Source of the DNA: Acidisoma cellulosilyticum
Lineage (GTDB): Bacteria > Pseudomonadota > Alphaproteobacteria > Acetobacterales > Acetobacteraceae
Assembly: GCF_020621385.1 (NCBI RefSeq)
Contig: NZ_JAESVA010000011.1
Location: 1-64,000, forward strand
Length of the DNA: 64,000 bases
Reading direction: 5' to 3'
Shown: positions 1-8,421 of the stretch, one piece after another
Layout of the letters: each line of letters starts with the position of its first letter
Position numbering within the stretch: position 1 is the first letter of the stretch
Notes under the pieces: generated by a model
What the model saw: only the letters and a program-made list of their open reading frames with translations
Told to the model about the DNA's origin: nothing
Databases searched by the model: none
Made by a program: the position numbers and the translations under genes

Positions 1-2
1 AG

Positions 3-107
3 GCCTCCGGCGACGGCGACGCACAACTAGAGGACGATGGAACCCTCACCGGCGATATCCGCTTCCACCTCGGCGACGAATCCTCCTTTATCGCCAAGCG
101 CTGGTAG
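3..107 (+). CDS. C-terminal tail of an unidentified protein (truncated by window edge)
   Basis: An open frame runs from the window edge to a TAG at 105-107 and encodes the last 34 residues of a protein, ending in GDESSFIAKRW. The codons look like those of real genes here (GC-rich third positions). Too little is present to assign a family. It is followed within 16 bases by the dispersed two-hairpin repeat, which sits at module ends throughout this window. It could instead be a gene remnant. Confidence 0.45.
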   Translation, partial: ASGDGDAQLEDDGTLTGDIRFHLGDESSFIAKRW

Positions 108-122
108 CTTTTCCGCAGCCTG

Positions 123-230
123 CTAGAGCGTCTCCTGCTCGCTTACGCTCACCGATACCGCTCTAGATCATTGTTCTTGCGAGCATCGTCACACAGTCAG
201 ATGATTCCATCTGACTGTGACCTGCTGTAG
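123..230 (+). repeat. Dispersed two-hairpin intergenic repeat, copy A
   Basis: This full-length copy opens with CTAGAGCG (123-130), closes its first arm with GCTCTAG (160-166), has a linker resembling ATTATTGTTTTTGCGAGCATC, and then a perfect 12-bp stem, CACAGTCAGATG / CATCTGACTGTG (192-203 / 208-219), around the loop ATTC. Related copies lie at 9641, 15292, 33150, 44098 and 56331. The last bases (TAG) run directly into the AGGAG ribosome binding site of the amidase gene, so the repeat may form part of its 5' leader. Confidence 0.85.
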
Positions 231-243
231 GAGAAAGCCCATC

Positions 244-1656
244 ATGTCCGATATCCTGGCTCTGTCAGCGCGCGAGATGGCCAGGGCCATCCGGGAACGC
301 CGGCTTTCTCCCGTCGAGACTATGCAAGCGGTCCTGGACCGCATGGATGCAGGCCGCAGTCTGAATGCCTTCATCACTGTGGTAGCGGAGCAAGCACTGG
401 CGGATGCGAAGCGGGCAGAGGATGCGGTGATGCAGGGCGCCCACCTGCCACCGCTTCATGGCATTCCCTATTCCGTAAAGGATCTCCTGAACACGGCAGG
501 GGTTCGAACAACGATGGGGTCCGCATTATTCGCGGACAATATTCCCAAGGAGGACGCGGTCGCCGTTGCGCGCGCCAAGCAAGCGGGCGCAATCCTCATT
601 GGCAAGACAACCACGCCGGAATTTGGCCATAAGCAACTCACCGAAGGACCGATCTTCGGGCTGACGCTCAATCCGATAAACCGTTCAGTGACCTGCGGTG
701 CGTCGAGTGGTGGTGCGGCCGTGGCTTTGGCGGCAGGCATGGGCCCCTTGGCGCTCGGCACGGATGGCGGTGGGTCCATTCGCATCCCGGCCGCGTGCTG
801 CGGGGTTGTCGGCTTTAAGGCGACGCTTGGCGCAATTCCCCATCTTCAGGTCCCCGACCTCTTCTCGGCCAATAGCTTCGCGGGTCCCATGGCCCGCGAC
901 GTCGCCGATACAGCGCTGTTCTACGACGTGCTTGCCGGGCCTGACCGTTTGGATCCCTTTGGCCAGGCCAGGCCGCAGCAATGGGCTGGCCCGGATCAGG
1001 TGAAAGGGCTGCGTGTCGGCTGGATGCCGCGCTGTGGCAACAGCTTGCTTGACCCCGAGGTGGAGTGGGCAACCCAGGCGGCCGTTCAGTCAATGGCGGA
1101 ATCGGGCGCCATCGTCGAGCAGATCGAACTCGACTTTGTGAGCCTTGAGCCGCATTTTCTTGTCATGCTGGAATCGGCGATCGCCTCCCGGGTTGCGCCG
1201 CGGATGGAGGCGTTTCGGACACGCTTAGACCCGCATCTGATCACGACAGTCGAAGCCGGGCTGCGGCATAGTGCGGTTGATTTGCAGAATGCGGGCGCCG
1301 CAAGGTCTGGGATGTTTCGCGAGGTCCAGGCGATGCTGCAGCGTTTCGACGTTATCGTCTCGCCCGTGCTTACCGCCCCACCGGCACCGTTGGACGAACG
1401 TCTGCCGGATGGCCCTGTCCTGGTGGCGGGGCAGGAAAGCGGTCGCATTCGCGGCGGTTGGTATCCCTATACTTTTCCCTTCAATCTTACAGGCCATCCG
1501 GCGCTAGCGCTTCCATGTGGCAAGACCCAGGCGGGCCTGCCCATAGGGCTTCAGATTGTCGGTGCATGGTATAGCGATCAAACCTTGCTCAAGATCGCGA
1601 TGCAGGTGGAACAGTTGCTGGCAGGACGCTGGAAGGCGGACGTACATTTGGTTTAG
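244..1656 (+). CDS. Amidase (amidase signature family)
   Basis: The 470-residue protein belongs to the amidase signature family, which hydrolyses amide bonds to acid and ammonia in the cytoplasm. The Ser-cisSer-Lys triad is visible: Lys79 in HGIPYSVKD, cis-Ser154 in CGASSGG, and nucleophile Ser178 in TDGGGSIRIPA. Length fits single-domain members such as GatA-like or AtzF-type amidases. ATG 244 is chosen over the upstream frame start because AGGAG lies at 229-233 with good spacing. The substrate cannot be predicted: no GatB or GatC gene is adjacent, so this is unlikely to be the tRNA amidotransferase subunit. It stands alone between a repeat and a transposase scrap. Confidence 0.9.
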   Translation: MSDILALSAREMARAIRERRLSPVETMQAVLDRMDAGRSLNAFITVVAEQALADAKRAEDAVMQGAHLPPLHGIPYSVKDLLNTAGVRTTMGSALFADNIPKEDAVAVARAKQAGAILIGKTTTPEFGHKQLTEGPIFGLTLNPINRSVTCGASSGGAAVALAAGMGPLALGTDGGGSIRIPAACCGVVGFKATLGAIPHLQVPDLFSANSFAGPMARDVADTALFYDVLAGPDRLDPFGQARPQQWAGPDQVKGLRVGWMPRCGNSLLDPEVEWATQAAVQSMAESGAIVEQIELDFVSLEPHFLVMLESAIASRVAPRMEAFRTRLDPHLITTVEAGLRHSAVDLQNAGAARSGMFREVQAMLQRFDVIVSPVLTAPPAPLDERLPDGPVLVAGQESGRIRGGWYPYTFPFNLTGHPALALPCGKTQAGLPIGLQIVGAWYSDQTLLKIAMQVEQLLAGRWKADVHLV

Positions 1657-1712
1657 ACAAGTCCCGGTAGATTGGGCGGATCAAGATCAAAATAGCCAAT
1701 GGGGTAGGCCGC

Positions 1713-1880
1713 TTAGACGCTCGGCCTTCCCGCGCATTCATCGATCGCGATCGTCAAGGGCTTTACGCGGAAGGAGCGGAGATCGGCGCCCCTCAGGCCC
1801 GTCAGGTCGCCGATCGCTTCCATTTGGTCCAGAACCCACGTGAGATTATCGAAAAACAACTCAGCCGCTTGGAACGACTA
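1713..1880 (+). pseudogene. Remnant of an ISL3-family transposase
   Basis: A short open stretch reads LDARPSRAFIDRDRQGLYAEG and then GAPQARQVADRFHLVQN, followed by EKQLSRLER. The patterns DR..LYAEGA and GAP.A.QVADRFHLVQN are characteristic of the core of ISL3-family (DDE_Tnp_ISL3) transposases, recognised from memory of the family. Only about 55 codons remain, with no start, no terminal repeats recognised and an abrupt end at the 3' end of the neighbouring minus-strand gene. It is a decayed insertion scar. Confidence 0.7.
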
Positions 1881-1882
1881 CT

Positions 1883-4705
1883 TCATCCCAGAGGAACCCG
1901 CCGCAACCCGGTCTGCGCGTCGGCGGTCCAGCATTCGCTGAAGATCACAGCGCCGTCGATGTCGATATAGTCCACCGCTGCGCGGGCGCCGCGCAGCGTC
2001 AGGCGCGCATAGCCATTGTAGCCGATGGTCAGATTCTCATCGTTCGGGTATCGCCTGAGATCGGTGAATTCCACGCTGCATTCCGGATGCGGAGGTCGCG
2101 CCGGCGGCAGATCGACCGGCATGCCGCCATGGCCGATGCAGCGGCCATAAGCGGCAATTCCACGCGGCACCGCAAATTCCTCATAGACCGCCATGCGATG
2201 CTCATGGCCCCAGAACCACAGCACCGGACGGTCGAAAAATTCGGCGAGCTGCCGCGCCGTTTTGACGTACCAATTATCATAGCGTGAGTAATACTGGTGA
2301 TGCGTCAGGATAATGATCCCGCGGCGGTCCGTGGGGTCCGGGCACACCGTTTCGCGCAGCCAGGCAATTTCCTCTCGGCGGAGTGCGCAGGAGGGAGAGA
2401 AGACGTATTCGACAAACGGCCAGCCGATCGATTTGTAGCCCGTGTCCAGCGCGATGATGCGCCAATGCTCGTTTTCCAGACAGAAGAAGCTCGCTTTCTG
2501 CTTCTGCTGCACGCCGCCGATCTTGGGGCCGAGCGTGGGCAGCATGGCGTTGAAATAAGCCTTGCCCAAGGCGTACATTTCATGATTGCCGTTCAGCGCG
2601 AAGCGGCCGAGCGAGGCATCAGGCCAGCGGCAGGGCTCATAGAAATTCCGCGGGTTCGGTTGGCCGAGGAAATTCTCCGCAACCTCACCGGGGCCGCCAT
2701 AATAGTAGACATCGCCGAGATGGATGGCGTAGTGCGGCGCATCCTCTGCCATCCGCTGCGCCACGTCATGGGCCTCGTCGGTGCCGGTGGCCCAGTCGCC
2801 GGCCAGCACAAGCCGGACCGTCTCATCGCCGCCGGGCATCCGGTAAATGCCCTGGTCGGGGTCGGACGCGGTATAGGTCTGGAACGGGTGGCGCCGGCCC
2901 AGACGCAAGGTGACATAGTTCCAGAACCATTCGAGAAATTTGCCGTTCCCGAAGGCTGAGAGGAGCGGATAGCGGATGGGCTGCAGATCCGCTGTCTTCG
3001 GCCGCGGCGCGATCGGCGCGGCGGCTTTCTGCGCAAAGGACAGAAGGGGCGTGCGCGGCAGATTTTGCAAATCCTGCAGATCGCGCCGACCATCCCGGCT
3101 GGGTGCTGCTTGTGCTGAGCCGGCATCTTCGGCCAGCATCAGCGCCACACCGCGCTCGGCAAGCGCCGCGATGGTCTTCGACGGATTGAGACCGAGCGCG
3201 CGCGGCACGATCGCGCCGTCGAGCACATAGAGACCGGCATGGCCGAACACGCGGCCCGCATGGTCCACCACGCCCGCCGCCGGGCTCGCGCTCATGGCGC
3301 AGCCGCCGAGCGGATGTGGTGTCACCAACTGGCGCAGCAGAGACCAGGTGGGCGGCACGACAATCTCGCCGCCCGTGGCCTTGGCGAGACGTCTGTGGAT
3401 GTCGATCAGCCCATCGATCAAGCCTTCGGATTCGGTAGGGTTCCAATCGAGCGCGAGACTGCGTCGCCACGGTGCCCACCAGTGGCGCGCGAGCCTGAGA
3501 TGGCCATTGGCGGCATCGATGCCTTGCCCGAACCAGGGCATGACGCCGGGCAGCGGATCGTCCAGCGATGCACCGAGCAGATGACGAAAGAAACGGGCTT
3601 GCGGGCCGAAACGGCCGGCATGGCGCGCCTTGGCTTGCAGATAGTTGCGCAGCACGTTCGGGAAGCCGCCATCCTCGACAAAGAAGCGCTTGCCCTTCTC
3701 GCTGCCGTCGAGGAAATCGATGGCCGCAGTGATCGTGGGCCCGACCGTCGGATCGATCTTCCGGCCGGCATACACCGCAGGCGTCACGAAATCGCCGTTG
3801 GAACTCCAGCCGCGGCCAAGATGCGGGCTGATATCGGGGAGCGTGCGGTAATCGTCGCGCGAGCGCAACAGGATTTCGGTGGAGCCGAGCGAACCCGCGG
3901 CCAGAATGACGCGGCGGCCGATCACGGACGACGATACCCGCCGCCCGTCTTCCAGCTTGTCGTAATGCACGCACCAACCGGCCGCCGCCGGCGAGATATG
4001 GGTGACGAGCGACAGCGGCTGCACCACCGCGCCGTCCGCTTCGGCCGCCGCGATGTAGTTGAGGTCGAGCGTGTTCTTCGCCTGCACCTGACAGCCGATA
4101 TCGCAGTTGCCGCAATGGATGCAGGTGCCTTGGGTTTTGCCGAACGGGTTGGTATGCGTCGAGGAGTGACGGGGATTGTGGGCGTCAGGCAGGTCATAGG
4201 ACCAGCGGTCATCGAAGGTCACGGCGATATCGACCTTGGTAAAGCGCGTTTCCGCGCCAATCGCCGTGGCCGCGTCGCGCATCAATTCGAATCGCCGGGT
4301 CAATTGTCCGTCGGGCAATGGGCGCGAGCCCAGCATCTCCGCGACGCGCGCATAATAGGGCTGGAGCACGCCGTGGTTGATCTCTGAGGGCCAGCCGGAC
4401 GCGAAGACCGAGGGTTTGGCATCGATCGAGACGCTGGCGTAGATCAGCGAGCCGCCGCCGACACCTGCGCCCGCCGCGACCCACATGCGGTTGAGGAAGC
4501 GCATGTCGATCCAGCCGTTGTGACGCTCCGGCCGGTTCTGGTCCCAAATCCAGGCATCGTCAGGGCCGCGCGGATATTGCTCTGGCAACCACCGCCGCCC
4601 GCGTTCGAGAACCAGCACCGATCGCCCGGCATGCGCGAGCCGGCAGGCGGCGACCGCGCCGCCGAACCCGCTGCCGATCACGACGGCGTCGTAAGGGGCG
4701 CTCAT
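1883..4705 (-). CDS. GMC oxidoreductase fused to a calcineurin-like metallophosphoesterase
   Basis: The 940-residue protein has two enzyme domains. Residues 1 to about 530 are a GMC flavoprotein of the cholesterol-oxidase-like group: the FAD motif VVIGSGFGGAVAA is at the N terminus, a cysteine-rich CIHCGNCDIGC segment lies near residue 200, and the active-site region HPLGGC (about 467) and GLNPSKT follow. Residues about 630-850 are a metallophosphoesterase with all metal-binding blocks: GDWATG, GDVYYY, GNHEMY, THHQYY and GHEHR. ATG 4705 is chosen because it overlaps the upstream patatin stop as ATGA. The likely role is oxidation of a hydrophobic alcohol, possibly a sterol or lipid, coupled to phosphate-ester cleavage; the substrate is inference. 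Confidence 0.85.
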   Translation of the reverse strand: MSAPYDAVVIGSGFGGAVAACRLAHAGRSVLVLERGRRWLPEQYPRGPDDAWIWDQNRPERHNGWIDMRFLNRMWVAAGAGVGGGSLIYASVSIDAKPSVFASGWPSEINHGVLQPYYARVAEMLGSRPLPDGQLTRRFELMRDAATAIGAETRFTKVDIAVTFDDRWSYDLPDAHNPRHSSTHTNPFGKTQGTCIHCGNCDIGCQVQAKNTLDLNYIAAAEADGAVVQPLSLVTHISPAAAGWCVHYDKLEDGRRVSSSVIGRRVILAAGSLGSTEILLRSRDDYRTLPDISPHLGRGWSSNGDFVTPAVYAGRKIDPTVGPTITAAIDFLDGSEKGKRFFVEDGGFPNVLRNYLQAKARHAGRFGPQARFFRHLLGASLDDPLPGVMPWFGQGIDAANGHLRLARHWWAPWRRSLALDWNPTESEGLIDGLIDIHRRLAKATGGEIVVPPTWSLLRQLVTPHPLGGCAMSASPAAGVVDHAGRVFGHAGLYVLDGAIVPRALGLNPSKTIAALAERGVALMLAEDAGSAQAAPSRDGRRDLQDLQNLPRTPLLSFAQKAAAPIAPRPKTADLQPIRYPLLSAFGNGKFLEWFWNYVTLRLGRRHPFQTYTASDPDQGIYRMPGGDETVRLVLAGDWATGTDEAHDVAQRMAEDAPHYAIHLGDVYYYGGPGEVAENFLGQPNPRNFYEPCRWPDASLGRFALNGNHEMYALGKAYFNAMLPTLGPKIGGVQQKQKASFFCLENEHWRIIALDTGYKSIGWPFVEYVFSPSCALRREEIAWLRETVCPDPTDRRGIIILTHHQYYSRYDNWYVKTARQLAEFFDRPVLWFWGHEHRMAVYEEFAVPRGIAAYGRCIGHGGMPVDLPPARPPHPECSVEFTDLRRYPNDENLTIGYNGYARLTLRGARAAVDYIDIDGAVIFSECWTADAQTGLRRVPLG

Positions 4706-6249
4706 ATCGATGCCCTGGGGGCGGCGAGGGGACGGCGCAAGACATAGGTGCGCCAAAGCTCGCGAATGAAGAAAGCCGCGAAACGCCAGATGGCGCGGGC
4801 AGATTCGCGCGGGGTTTCGCAGCCGGTGGCATGTAGCGTGCCGAGCAGGGCGAGCAGATCGAAGACCCCAAGGCGGAGGATGCCGGCCGCACAGACGGGC
4901 CCGTCGGCACCGCCCTCATGCAGCGTGACATAGAGCGTCGTGGTCTCGGCCCAGGCAAGCCAAGGCGGCCCGACACGGACGCGCTTGCGGCCGGCGAGAT
5001 AGTAAGGTCTGCCGGCTTGCAGATAGGCGATCTCGTAGACCATCCAGGTCTCTTTCGCGTCAGCGGTCGGCGCGAACAGGCGAAAGACGCCGCCCATGCC
5101 GGGCAGCGTGAAGCCGGCGCGGGGCGCGTAAAGATGGCCGGTCAACTCCCCGGTATGGGTTCGGTCGAAGACGAATCTGCCGATGTCGCGGATATCGATG
5201 GAGGCACGGAGCATGAACGGGACGGCGGCGGGGTCTTTGTAGCCGATCTGCGGGTCGGTCGCGCCGAAAGTCAGCCGGCCTGTCATCGCCTCGCGGAAAT
5301 TGATGCCGAAGCCTTGCGTCTTCATGCGCGTCGATGCCGGGGCGAGCGCGATGCCGTCCGGCGTCATCGCGGCGAGATAGCGGCTGGCGTCGCGGTAGCC
5401 GGAATCAACGAGCGTGGGCGCGTCGATGCGCCCTGCGAGAAAGTCAGGATCGAGCGGCAGCGGATAGACCGGCTTGACGAAATGCACGACGATCGTACGG
5501 TCCTGGCCGTATGGGCGCTCGCCGCGCGCGATGGCGGCGTTGAGGGCTGCGATCTCAGCGAATTGGCGGTGCAGGGCGCCGAGCGCGCTCATCTCGATCA
5601 TATGCACATATTGCTCGATGAGTTTTGTCTTGAACTCCGGCGTGTTGCCGATGCACCAGATCACCCAGAGTTCGTTGGCGCCGGCGCGCACGGGTGCCAG
5701 CAGATTGCAATCCTGGATCCAGACCGCATCGGTATACGTCGCGCCGTGGTAATAGACGGGCGGCGTCACCAGCGGCAGCGAGACGCCGGCCAGCAGCAAA
5801 TCAAGCGACATTTCGCCCTGCGGCACGGCATAGACGATCTTCTCGTCGAAATTGCAGACGTTGAAGGTGGCGCTGACCGAGCTTGCGCGGCGCAGCGCCT
5901 CTATATCGACGCCGAGATGGGGGAAGATCTTGTCGCGCAGGCCCGACAGCCCGCCGAGCGCGCCGATGGCGGGAAATTTGAGATAGGCCCGCCACGGCCG
6001 CAGCGCCACGAAATCGGTGACGCGCAGGCTACGCCAGTTGCGGCAGAGTGTTTCCGGTGAGACGCCCGACATGAGCGACGCCAGGTTCATGGTGCCGCCC
6101 GATGCGCCATCAGCGTAAGAGAAGCGCAGGCCGCTATCGTGCAGCGCCTTGAGCGCGCCGGCCTGATAGGCGACGCGCATGCCGCCGCCCGGCAGGATCA
6201 GCGCGCGCCGGTTGGGCGTCTCGGGGGCGATGACGAGGTCAGCGGTCAT
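4702..6249 (-). CDS. Patatin-like phospholipase with an additional C-terminal domain
   Basis: The 515-residue protein begins with a patatin lipase domain: the oxyanion motif GGGMRVAYQAGAL (about 21-33), nucleophile Ser50 in GASGG, and the catalytic-dyad Asp174 in TYTDAVW, where most patatins have DGG. From about residue 310 a second domain follows (starting GFGINFREAMTGRL). It resembles, from memory, the C-terminal region carried by some GMC-type sterol oxidases (TGELTG, YYLAGRK, TTLYVTLHEG). ATG 6249 overlaps the end of the preceding membrane-protein gene by 11 bases. It probably releases acyl groups from a lipid handled by this operon. Confidence 0.82.
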   Translation of the reverse strand: MTADLVIAPETPNRRALILPGGGMRVAYQAGALKALHDSGLRFSYADGASGGTMNLASLMSGVSPETLCRNWRSLRVTDFVALRPWRAYLKFPAIGALGGLSGLRDKIFPHLGVDIEALRRASSVSATFNVCNFDEKIVYAVPQGEMSLDLLLAGVSLPLVTPPVYYHGATYTDAVWIQDCNLLAPVRAGANELWVIWCIGNTPEFKTKLIEQYVHMIEMSALGALHRQFAEIAALNAAIARGERPYGQDRTIVVHFVKPVYPLPLDPDFLAGRIDAPTLVDSGYRDASRYLAAMTPDGIALAPASTRMKTQGFGINFREAMTGRLTFGATDPQIGYKDPAAVPFMLRASIDIRDIGRFVFDRTHTGELTGHLYAPRAGFTLPGMGGVFRLFAPTADAKETWMVYEIAYLQAGRPYYLAGRKRVRVGPPWLAWAETTTLYVTLHEGGADGPVCAAGILRLGVFDLLALLGTLHATGCETPRESARAIWRFAAFFIRELWRTYVLRRPLAAPRASI

Positions 6250-6655
6250 GCGGCAGGCAAAGATGAATGGCGACCGCGACGAACACGCAGGCCTCGAGCA
6301 GCAGAAAGGCGATGAACAGCAGCGTCGGCCGGCCGTCGACGCCCCAGGACCAGCTGCGCGCGAAGACGCCGCCACCGACAATGGCGAGGAAGATCGCCGA
6401 TGCGCGCCCGCCCGCGAGAATGGCCGGGCGGTAGCCGAAACAGAACAGGCCTGCGCCGAATTCGATGCTTTTGAGGAAGCGATATTGATTGAGCATGGTG
6501 GGCGCCGCGCCGGCGGGCCAGCGCGCTGGATCGACATGAAATACGGTCGCCAGTTCCCAGCGCGCCGTGAAGACGCCGACGCAGCCGATGACGAGCAGGA
6601 AAGCGGCATAGGCGAACTGCAGGACAGAGGCGATCTTCGTGACGGTTCCGCTCAT
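6239..6655 (-). CDS. Small four-helix membrane protein (DUF4345-like)
   Basis: The 138-residue protein has about four hydrophobic segments (around residues 8-28, 60-80, 85-103 and 112-133). The motif QYRFLKSIEFGAGLFCFGY before the second helix resembles DUF4345 family proteins, whose function is unknown. It sits between another small membrane protein and the patatin gene with overlaps at both ends, so it is translationally coupled. It could anchor the operon's soluble enzymes or bind a hydrophobic substrate; that is inference. Confidence 0.65.
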   Translation of the reverse strand: MSGTVTKIASVLQFAYAAFLLVIGCVGVFTARWELATVFHVDPARWPAGAAPTMLNQYRFLKSIEFGAGLFCFGYRPAILAGGRASAIFLAIVGGGVFARSWSWGVDGRPTLLFIAFLLLEACVFVAVAIHLCLPHDR

Positions 6656-7026
6656 GGCCGCAGCTGCCGCCAGAAGCGGAAAGTGATGACCGCGGTAAGC
6701 CCGTCGAAGGCGGCGACGGCAATCGCGAGGGGACTCATCAAACCGTGTATGACGGCCAGGGCCACCAGCAGGCAGGCGGCGGCCTTCTGCACGCCGATCC
6801 AGAAAGGAATGACACGCTCACGCGACCCCGTGGCAAGGCTTTGAAAGAACATCGCGCCGGTGATGATCATGAACATGCCGACGGTCGCGAAGAACTGCGC
6901 GCTCAGCGCCGAGGAACCGCGTGCAATCCAGCTGAGCCCCCAGGCAGGCGCGACGAGTTGCGTGAGCCCGGTCAGAACCGTGATGGCCGCGATGAGCAGG
7001 AGCAAGGGTCTGAGCCAGACGGTCAT
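6652..7026 (-). CDS. Small membrane protein of unknown function
   Basis: The 124-residue protein carries roughly four transmembrane stretches (starting LRPLLLLIAAITVLTGL). The in-frame region upstream is not needed: ATG 7026 overlaps the stop of the preceding gene as ATGA, matching the spacing used throughout this operon. No family is recognised with confidence; it has the size and layout of small DoxX- or DUF4345-like proteins. It is one of three consecutive small membrane proteins in the operon. Confidence 0.65.
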   Translation of the reverse strand: MTVWLRPLLLLIAAITVLTGLTQLVAPAWGLSWIARGSSALSAQFFATVGMFMIITGAMFFQSLATGSRERVIPFWIGVQKAAACLLVALAVIHGLMSPLAIAVAAFDGLTAVITFRFWRQLRP

Positions 7027-7502
7027 TGATCGGCCCTCGCAAGCCAGGCAAGCCGGTAGAACCAGTAGCTCATGGCGCACCACTGCACGACCCAGAGCAC
7101 AAAGCGCAGGCGGTTCAGATTCGCCCATTCGTGAAAGATCGATTTCAGCTTGGCCGGGTCTGTGATGCCTTGGGCAAGAAGGCCGTTCAGCGGAAGGATG
7201 ACAGAGACGGTCAGTACCGTCGTCGCGATAATCCCGGCGAGCGTTACGACCGGCACCCAGCGCAGGCCGGAGAGCCACTCGGTCGCCAGCATGATCACGC
7301 CGCACAGCAGCATGACGATGGTCATGTAGGTGAAGAAGCGCGTCGCCGCGGTTACCGGGCCGACGAAGATGAACTGGTAATTATCGACGGTGAGATGCGG
7401 CTCAATCGGCAGCTGGAAGAACACGAGCGAGAACCCGGTTCCGAGATAGATCGAGCAGCACAGAAGCAACAGCACGTTGTTGAGGAGCAGGAGCCTTGGC
7501 AT
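7023..7502 (-). CDS. Membrane protein, anthrone-oxygenase/DUF1772-like
   Basis: The 159-residue protein has four predicted helices and ends with the helix NLNRLRFVLWVVQWCAMSYW. The arrangement of a long extracytoplasmic loop, four helices and a final N..R..LW..QW helix recalls DUF1772/anthrone-oxygenase-like membrane proteins, but identity is tentative. The stop overlaps the next gene's start by four bases, and the decarboxylase-like gene ends two bases upstream. It shares the operon's likely role in hydrophobic-compound metabolism. Confidence 0.6.
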   Translation of the reverse strand: MPRLLLLNNVLLLLCCSIYLGTGFSLVFFQLPIEPHLTVDNYQFIFVGPVTAATRFFTYMTIVMLLCGVIMLATEWLSGLRWVPVVTLAGIIATTVLTVSVILPLNGLLAQGITDPAKLKSIFHEWANLNRLRFVLWVVQWCAMSYWFYRLAWLARADQ

Positions 7503-7504
7503 GG

Positions 7505-8395
7505 TCAGGCCTTGTCGAGATCGAAATTGGGATCGCGGTTCGGCGGCGGCAGCCAGTCCCGGCCATAGCCCAGAGGATAGGTCGCTTCCAGCCCCTCACT
7601 GAACGGGGTCGCGGGCGCCTGCCCAGGGGTCACGAACCAGCACTCGAAAAAATCGTCGAGCAGACCGAGAACCGAGGGAATATGGGCGGCAAAGATCGGC
7701 TTGGGGTCGACGTCAAGATCGCGGATGATCTGCGCGCGGGGATGGTCGCCGAGCCGCAGCCGCGCGGCGTCCGACCGCAGGAGATGTACGCCGGCCTTGC
7801 CCTGGAAATAGATGACTGACTTCATCATCATGTCCCGGAACACGCAGTAATTGGTGGCGCCCATATTGAGCGGCAGCCAGTAGGAAGAGGGTTTGCGCAC
7901 GTCGAAGCGCGACACCATCTGGCCGTCGAGATCGTATTGCGACGAGACCCATTGCGAACCGGTGAGAAAATCGAGGTTCGCCTGGTGCTTGGGCATGCCC
8001 CAGATGCCCTTGCCGCCCTTGACGGAGATTTCCGTCGAAACCGGCAGGTCGAAGACATATTGGCCGGAGCCGAACAGGCTCATCAGAACGGCGGGCAGCA
8101 ATGGCGGCGCGGGCCGCGCGCCTTTGGTGCAGGCGATGGCGAGGCTGTATTCGATATAGGCGCCGATGTCGGTCAGCCGGTAGTCCACCACGGTGACGAG
8201 CAGCACGCCTCGCTTCCACAGTCGGAACGGATGGACATCGCCGGGCGGAATGAGGGCCGCCGCCTTGTCCCAGTCGATCGGAAAGGCCGCGATGATGGCG
8301 GAAGAATCGCGGGACTGTACCGGCATGGTGAAGGAGATTCCGTCGACGAAAGCATGTGTGCCGCGCAACCGTTGCTGCCGCGCCGGGATCGCCAT
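7505..8395 (-). CDS. Acetoacetate-decarboxylase-like protein
   Basis: The 296-residue protein has the acetoacetate decarboxylase fold: a GKGIWGMPKHQAN block carries the Schiff-base lysine position (Lys136), preceded by YIEYSLAI and VFDLPVSTEISVKGGKG. In the classical enzyme two adjacent lysines occur there; here the second is His137, so the acidified-lysine chemistry may differ and the enzyme may act on another beta-keto acid or as an aldolase or hydratase. These family comparisons are from memory. The C-terminal 40 residues are rich in Pro, Asp and Asn and look unstructured. It lies between the alpha/beta hydrolase (26-base gap) and the membrane proteins. Confidence 0.82.
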   Translation of the reverse strand: MAIPARQQRLRGTHAFVDGISFTMPVQSRDSSAIIAAFPIDWDKAAALIPPGDVHPFRLWKRGVLLVTVVDYRLTDIGAYIEYSLAIACTKGARPAPPLLPAVLMSLFGSGQYVFDLPVSTEISVKGGKGIWGMPKHQANLDFLTGSQWVSSQYDLDGQMVSRFDVRKPSSYWLPLNMGATNYCVFRDMMMKSVIYFQGKAGVHLLRSDAARLRLGDHPRAQIIRDLDVDPKPIFAAHIPSVLGLLDDFFECWFVTPGQAPATPFSEGLEATYPLGYGRDWLPPPNRDPNFDLDKA

Positions 8396-8421
8396 GACTT
8401 GCCTCCTTTCCGACTTGGGGT

